Position numbers and translations under genes: made by a program. Below are positions 62,421 through 64,000 of a stretch of DNA of 64,000 nt, piece by piece; position 1 is the first letter of the stretch, and every line of letters starts with the position of its first letter. The notes below the pieces were generated by a model that was not told the DNA's origin, did no database searches, and saw nothing but the letters and a program-made list of their open reading frames with translations. This DNA is from JBIQJD01 sp044507695 (lineage in GTDB: Bacteria; Bacteroidota; Ignavibacteria; Ignavibacteriales; Ignavibacteriaceae). The DNA is taken from positions 1-64,000 of the forward strand of contig JBIQJD010000006.1 in assembly GCA_044507695.1 (NCBI GenBank), written 5' to 3'.

Positions 62421-63914
62421 ATGAAAATTTTATCAATCATTTCTCTTTGTTCAATTATGATATTTCCGCAAACCGTTTTACCACCGCTAGTAAAAAGTAA
62501 TTTTAAAGCAGTTACATCTTATTCTGATTTGATTAATTATGTTGAAGCTGCAGCGGAATCAAATCCAAACATAACACTTGAATATTTTGCTGAATCAAAT
62601 GAGGGAAGAAAACTTCCAGTGTTATTTATTTCAAAAGATAAATTTGGTGAAGATGGTTCAAAGCTGAAAGTATTAATATTTGCACAGCAGCATGGCAATG
62701 AACAATCCGGAAAAGAAGGAGCACTTCTTCTGCTTAACAAAATTGCAGATGGGAAATTAGATGCACTTTTTAACAGGATAGATTTGATTCTAATTCCGCA
62801 GATGAATCCGGATGGTTCAGAAAAAAATCAAAGAAGAAATGGAAATGGTTTGGATTTAAATCGGAATCATTTAATTCTTACAGAGCCAGAAACAATCGGG
62901 CTGCATAAAATTTTTAATAAATATCTGCCTGAGATGACAATTGATGTACATGAATATTTTCCTTTCTCCAGTGATTGGCAAACATTTGGCTACATAAAAC
63001 ATTGGGATGAACAATTTGGTACAACTACAAATCCAAATGTATCTGAAAATATTCGTAATTATTCGAATGATGTTTTTCTTCCTTATGTAAAGAATTTCCT
63101 TGAAGAGCAAGATTACTCTTTTAACAATTATATTCTTGGCGGCCCGCCGGATCAGGCGAGAATGCGCCACAGTACTTTTGATATAAACGACGGCAGGCAA
63201 AGTTTGGGCATACTAAATTCACTTTCATTTATTCTGGAAGGATTAAACGGACAGGATGCGTTTGCAGAAAATATCAAACGCAGGGCAGAAGGGCAGGCGG
63301 CAGCTTTGGAAGGCTTCCTTAGATTTAGTTATGAAAATTATAATGAAATAAAAATGCTCGTTAAAAATGAAAGGGAAAAACTTTTGAATTCTTCTGAAGG
63401 AGATATTGTTACAATTCAGATGGAACACGTTAGAGGAGAAAAGCCGTTACAATTCTATTTAAAATCTGTTATAACAGGAGAAGATTCTCTCATTACTGTT
63501 GAAGAATATCATACTGCAATAGATATAATTCTTGAAGCAGAAAAACCTGCCGGATTTCTCATTCCAAAATCAAATAAAAAATTATTGAGTTGGATGGAAA
63601 ACCACTCACTCGTTTTTAATGAGTACAATCCGCAGCCGGAAGATAAAGTAACCGGCTGGAAAATTACAGGGATGGACTCGGTGTATCTTGAAGAAGTAGA
63701 ATTGGAAGATCCGGTTACTGAATCATTTATTAAAAATGAAATTAATCCTGATGATTATCTTTTCATTCCGATTAATCAATTAAAAAGCAACATGCTTGTT
63801 ATTGCTCTTGAACCAAGATCAATGCTTGCGCTGCGTACTTATGATCAATTTGAAGATTTAGTAGTTGTGGGTGAAGAGTATCCGGTTTTGAAAGTATTAA
63901 GGAAAAGTAATTAA
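62421..63914 (+). CDS. Secreted M14-family zinc carboxypeptidase
   Basis: The signal peptide (KILSIISLCSIMIFPQ) precedes an M14 domain. Zinc ligands are His91 and Glu94 (AQQHGNEQSGKEG) and His177 (TIDVHEYF); Arg and Asn of the substrate pocket are in NGNGLDLNRNH, and the catalytic Glu273 is in FILEGLNG. A C-terminal domain of about 190 residues has no clear name. ACCAGGGAG precedes the ATG. Carboxypeptidases remove C-terminal residues from peptides, which fits a role beside the secreted S51 protein 36 bases upstream. The stop overlaps a minus-strand frame by three bases. Confidence 0.88.
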   Translation: MKILSIISLCSIMIFPQTVLPPLVKSNFKAVTSYSDLINYVEAAAESNPNITLEYFAESNEGRKLPVLFISKDKFGEDGSKLKVLIFAQQHGNEQSGKEGALLLLNKIADGKLDALFNRIDLILIPQMNPDGSEKNQRRNGNGLDLNRNHLILTEPETIGLHKIFNKYLPEMTIDVHEYFPFSSDWQTFGYIKHWDEQFGTTTNPNVSENIRNYSNDVFLPYVKNFLEEQDYSFNNYILGGPPDQARMRHSTFDINDGRQSLGILNSLSFILEGLNGQDAFAENIKRRAEGQAAALEGFLRFSYENYNEIKMLVKNEREKLLNSSEGDIVTIQMEHVRGEKPLQFYLKSVITGEDSLITVEEYHTAIDIILEAEKPAGFLIPKSNKKLLSWMENHSLVFNEYNPQPEDKVTGWKITGMDSVYLEEVELEDPVTESFIKNEINPDDYLFIPINQLKSNMLVIALEPRSMLALRTYDQFEDLVVVGEEYPVLKVLRKSN

Positions 63915-64000
63915 TTTTTTAACGCAACATTTTCTTCTGCCTGCTCTGCAAAGTTGGTTACAAGAGCGGCAACTTCTGTTTCGTTGCCAAGAAGATCTTT
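63911..64000 (-). CDS. C-terminal end of an unknown minus-strand gene
   Basis: The last 29 codons and a TAA stop can be read on the minus strand to the window edge (ending AEQAEENVALKN). The charged helix-like sequence looks plausible, and convergent placement with a three-base overlap is compatible with a real gene, but so short a fragment could be chance. No family recognised. Confidence 0.4.
   Translation of the reverse strand, partial: KDLLGNETEVAALVTNFAEQAEENVALKN

Noticed and set aside
1..64000. Search for tRNA, rRNA, insertion sequences, integrases, phage genes and CRISPR arrays.
   Set aside because: No cloverleaf-like sequence, transposase, integrase, phage gene or direct-repeat array was recognised by eye; a tRNA scan was not possible.

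Overview
The window reads as AT-rich chromosomal DNA (roughly one-third GC by eye) from a member of the Bacteroidota/Ignavibacteria group, most likely Ignavibacteriales. The support is: several secreted proteins end in a type IX secretion (T9SS) sorting domain of the NYPNPFNPST type; two PorV-like outer-membrane proteins and a TonB-dependent receptor with an N-terminal carboxypeptidase-regulatory-like domain are present; the RpoZ tail and the CoaBC active-site variant look Bacteroidota-like; and there are very heme-rich cytochromes. No tRNA, rRNA, CRISPR array, insertion sequence or phage gene was recognised. Taxonomy is an inference from these markers.

Layout. 1-4767 (+): housekeeping run rpoZ (partial), coaBC, family-4 uracil-DNA glycosylase, dnaB and a secreted DUF1460 amidase-like protein. 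4825-7768 (-): nfo, an RmlD-like reductase and anmK. 8087-17588 (+): a complete reductive pyrimidine degradation set (CoA-acylating semialdehyde dehydrogenase, beta-ureidopropionase, omega-aminotransferase, PreT, PreA, dihydropyrimidinase, NCS1 transporter), preceded by a strong free-standing terminator hairpin. 17822-18690: two receiver-only proteins, the first lacking the phosphorylation residues. 18883-24439: three overlapping genes for a 20-heme cytochrome, a 31-heme cytochrome and a beta-barrel protein, which looks like a porin-cytochrome electron conduit.

24493-40838 is mixed: an inositol-monophosphatase-family (HisN-like) phosphatase, a frameshifted lipoprotein/barrel gene, zwf-pgl-GH13, a group II decarboxylase, a short region with two tiny hydrophobic ORFs and a perfect palindrome, a radical SAM protein, a TlpA-like lipoprotein, a LuxR-type regulator that seems to start at ATT, DoxX, PorV-like, gpmI and an SMP-30-like protein. 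40899-46601 (-) is a TetR-controlled export operon (TetR, HlyD-like lipoprotein, two ABC ATPases, two ABC-2 permeases) with a candidate operator upstream of tetR.

47202-63914 (+) looks like a peptide-scavenging region: an M20 peptidase, a secreted cyanophycinase-like S51 peptidase and a DcuC/YfcC-type carrier form a tight operon. They are followed by two tandem T9SS cargo proteins, an RpiR regulator, a TonB receptor, a 910-residue T9SS cargo, a PorV-like protein, a second cyanophycinase-like protein with a tandem degenerate S51 domain plus a T9SS tail, and a secreted M14 carboxypeptidase. The best candidates for undescribed biology are the 51-heme conduit (18883-24439) and the secreted double-S51 protein with its surrounding uptake genes.
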